NCBI GenBank assembly: GCA_010279815.1
Contig: QEOQ01000640.1
Location: forward strand, 144,282-208,281
Direction: 5' to 3'
Length of the DNA: 64,000 nucleotides
Origin: Brachionus plicatilis
Lineage: Eukaryota; Rotifera; Eurotatoria; Ploima; Brachionidae
Both the position numbers and the translations under genes were made by a program. Positions 62,901-64,000 of this stretch are shown here, one piece after another (within the stretch, counting starts at the first letter, position 1; each line of letters starts with the position of its first letter). Under the pieces are notes generated by a model that was not told where the DNA came from, did no database searches, and saw only the letters and a program-made list of their open reading frames with translations.

Positions 62901-64000
62901 TTATGCTAGCAACACTGTATCTATTTTGATTTTAAATTTTTTTAAAATTTGATCTTAAGTACCTTAAGCTTAGTAAAGATAAAAAAATAATCAAACAATA
63001 AAATTTTAACATTCTGTTATTTAAACTGACTAAACATATGTAGTTTCATATATGTAGATTCTGAATCTGACTTCTATAAAAATTTCCAGGATTTATAACT
63101 TTTCGAAACCTAAAATTTCTCTTATAAAATAATTTTCTATCATTAGGACTTCCGACCGCTGAAATCTTCACATTTTTATTCAACACCGGCTTGACTGAAT
63201 TAGCTTCGATTTATGCATCTTACAGGTCCAAAATACTGAATTGCCAATTGAAATTAATGAGTGAATTGATAAAATCTCTTAGCAATGCTGGCTCATTTAA
63301 CATTAACAATATTGATTTTGTCAAGACTATTACTTCTAATTCCATTGTTGTTAATGTTGATGCAAACAAAGCATGCCATGTGATTGTTCCTATTTTGTTC
63401 GGTATGCTGAGGTCATTTGGACGAGTTTCGGGAATTGATGACACATCAATTTTAACTCTAATATTTCACGATTACCACTTAAAAAAATACATAAATGATA
63501 AAAAAGCAAAGCTAAAGTCAAGTAATACAAGTGATTCAATTTCTTCAAGTGCAACAAGCAGTTCTACTAATAGTCAATTTCAAATTCAATTGGAAAAAAA
63601 CTTTCAATCAACTGTTCTCAATTTGGCCGATTATTTAAATCCAATTTTAGGTGATGCAGAACTAAATGCAAATCAAGTGATTAAAACAATGAATCATTCA
63701 GCACCTATTTCTTCATCATTTGCTTTGAATTCAAATCTTGAGCAGTATTTTAAGCACACAATTGGATCAAGCTTTTACAATGGTTTAGGCATTTACACTC
63801 TTGTTCTAAGTTCAAGTGAGATAAAAGAACTTTGTCAAATTATGAAAAAATTGTTCACTAAAAACGTAATCAACCAAATGAATAAGTATCTGGTGGATTT
63901 TCTTAATTTACGAGAAGTAAATTTTTTGTTTATTTATTTATTTTTGATATAAATTTAGAAAAATATTAAAATTAAAAGAATGAAGTCAACCATCACCTTC
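59980..64000 (+). CDS. PI4KA: Phosphatidylinositol 4-kinase alpha, N-terminal part (incomplete)
   Basis: Exon 1 is 59980-60664 (228 codons plus one base) and exon 2 is 63147-63916. A 42-nt intron (63917-63958) probably leads into a third exon that runs off the window. Joining exons 1 and 2 gives SFKTRLPTAEIFTFLFNTGL. The N-terminal alpha-solenoid signatures of PI4KA are visible: FYFRSLLQYIRS near residue 80, WALIALLVLIIENHH, LLAILENLPNIKWNEDL, ELASIYASYRSKILNCQLKLM and GMLRSFGRVSG. The first 70 residues and a stretch around 135 (His-rich) are low complexity. PI4KA makes the plasma-membrane pool of PI4P with TTC7 and FAM126/EFR3; the kinase domain lies beyond this window. ATG 59980 is the first in frame. 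Confidence 0.87.
60764..60816. mobile_element. 53-bp hAT-like micro-MITE with perfect 8-bp TSD
   Basis: Begins CAGAGTTGTTTAATAGTC and ends TTATAAACAACTCTG, inverted termini of the family at 20187-20500. Perfect direct repeats ATCTGCAT flank it (60756-60763 and 60817-60824), the 8-bp duplication characteristic of hAT transposition. Confidence 0.85.
61034..61970. mobile_element. Tc1/mariner-like element with internal inverted repeat
   Basis: Termini CAGTGTGTTCTCTATTTTGT and, inverted, CAGTGTGTTCTCTATTTTAT are flanked by TA on both sides (61032-61033 and 61971-61972). The interior has a second large inverted repeat (about 61403-61545 and 61588-61727; CATAAATGGGCAAAATG facing CATTTTGCCCATAAATG). 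A 70-codon minus-strand frame (61192-61404) shows no transposase motif, so the element is non-autonomous. Confidence 0.75.

Larger units (their letters stand above)
60665..63146 (+). other. Long PI4KA intron 1 hosting mobile elements
   Basis: 2482 bases from GTGAGT at 60665 to CATTAG at 63146. It contains a 53-bp hAT-like element (60764-60816), a TA-flanked mariner-like element (61034-61970) and ACGTAA-type motifs at 62850-62895. No nested gene was supported. Confidence 0.8.

Overview
The window is nuclear DNA from a small-genome animal. It is very AT-rich and carries intron-containing genes, most of whose introns are only about 42 to 66 bases with clean GT...AG ends. Several predicted proteins can be joined exon by exon into full-length orthologues of conserved animal proteins: HDHD2 (259 aa), UBE2G2 (165 aa), TBC1D23 (744 aa), ERp44 (414 aa), alpha-N-acetylgalactosaminidase (421 aa), ACBP (89 aa), a TSPAN13/31-type tetraspanin (204 aa) and ATP synthase subunit c (120 aa). 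The combination of tiny introns, high AT content, LINE 3' fragments and many small inverted-repeat elements suggests a monogonont rotifer (Brachionus-like). That placement is an inference and I could not test it.

Layout. 1-12300: mostly repeats, with two near-identical copies of the ATP synthase subunit c gene (2.5-3.2 kb and 10.3-11.0 kb) on either side of a 914-base assembly gap. The gap sits inside a GC-rich minisatellite. A small single-pass membrane protein gene with a 23-nt intron or a frameshift lies between them (6392-7168, minus). 12300-14507: a tetraspanin (minus) and HDHD2 (plus), divergently arranged. 16892-18307: an intronless divergent homeobox gene. 19747-25888: TBC1D23 (minus, 11 exons, one 2.46 kb intron). 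27678-29052: GH27 lysosomal NAGA (minus). 30342-31031: a secreted protein with a Gly/Trp tandem-repeat tail. 31-44 kb: a gene-free repeat zone dominated by a 2.38 kb segment present twice in direct orientation, plus an inverted partial third copy and several hairpin elements. 44364-48853: a gene-dense block (second tetraspanin, two unassigned genes, UBE2G2, ACBP). 51593-53389: ERp44 in 12 exons. 54.4-59.2 kb: three foldback elements, a small coiled-coil gene (56164-56627) and degenerate LINE fragments. 59980-64000: the 5' part of PI4KA, whose 2.5 kb first intron carries a 53-bp hAT-like element with a perfect 8-bp target duplication and a mariner-like element flanked by TA.

The conserved genes form no operon-like pathway. 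They cover mitochondrial ATP synthesis (subunit c), the secretory and endosomal system (ERp44, UBE2G2, TBC1D23, NAGA, tetraspanins, PI4KA), lipid handling (ACBP) and transcription (homeobox). The least ordinary content is the mobile DNA. It includes a TTAA-flanked piggyBac-like family with one copy that still encodes a transposase-type C-terminal Cys-rich domain, a CAGAGTTG hAT-like MITE family, foldback elements and very recent segmental duplications. The repeat-tailed secreted protein is the most distinctive unassigned gene.
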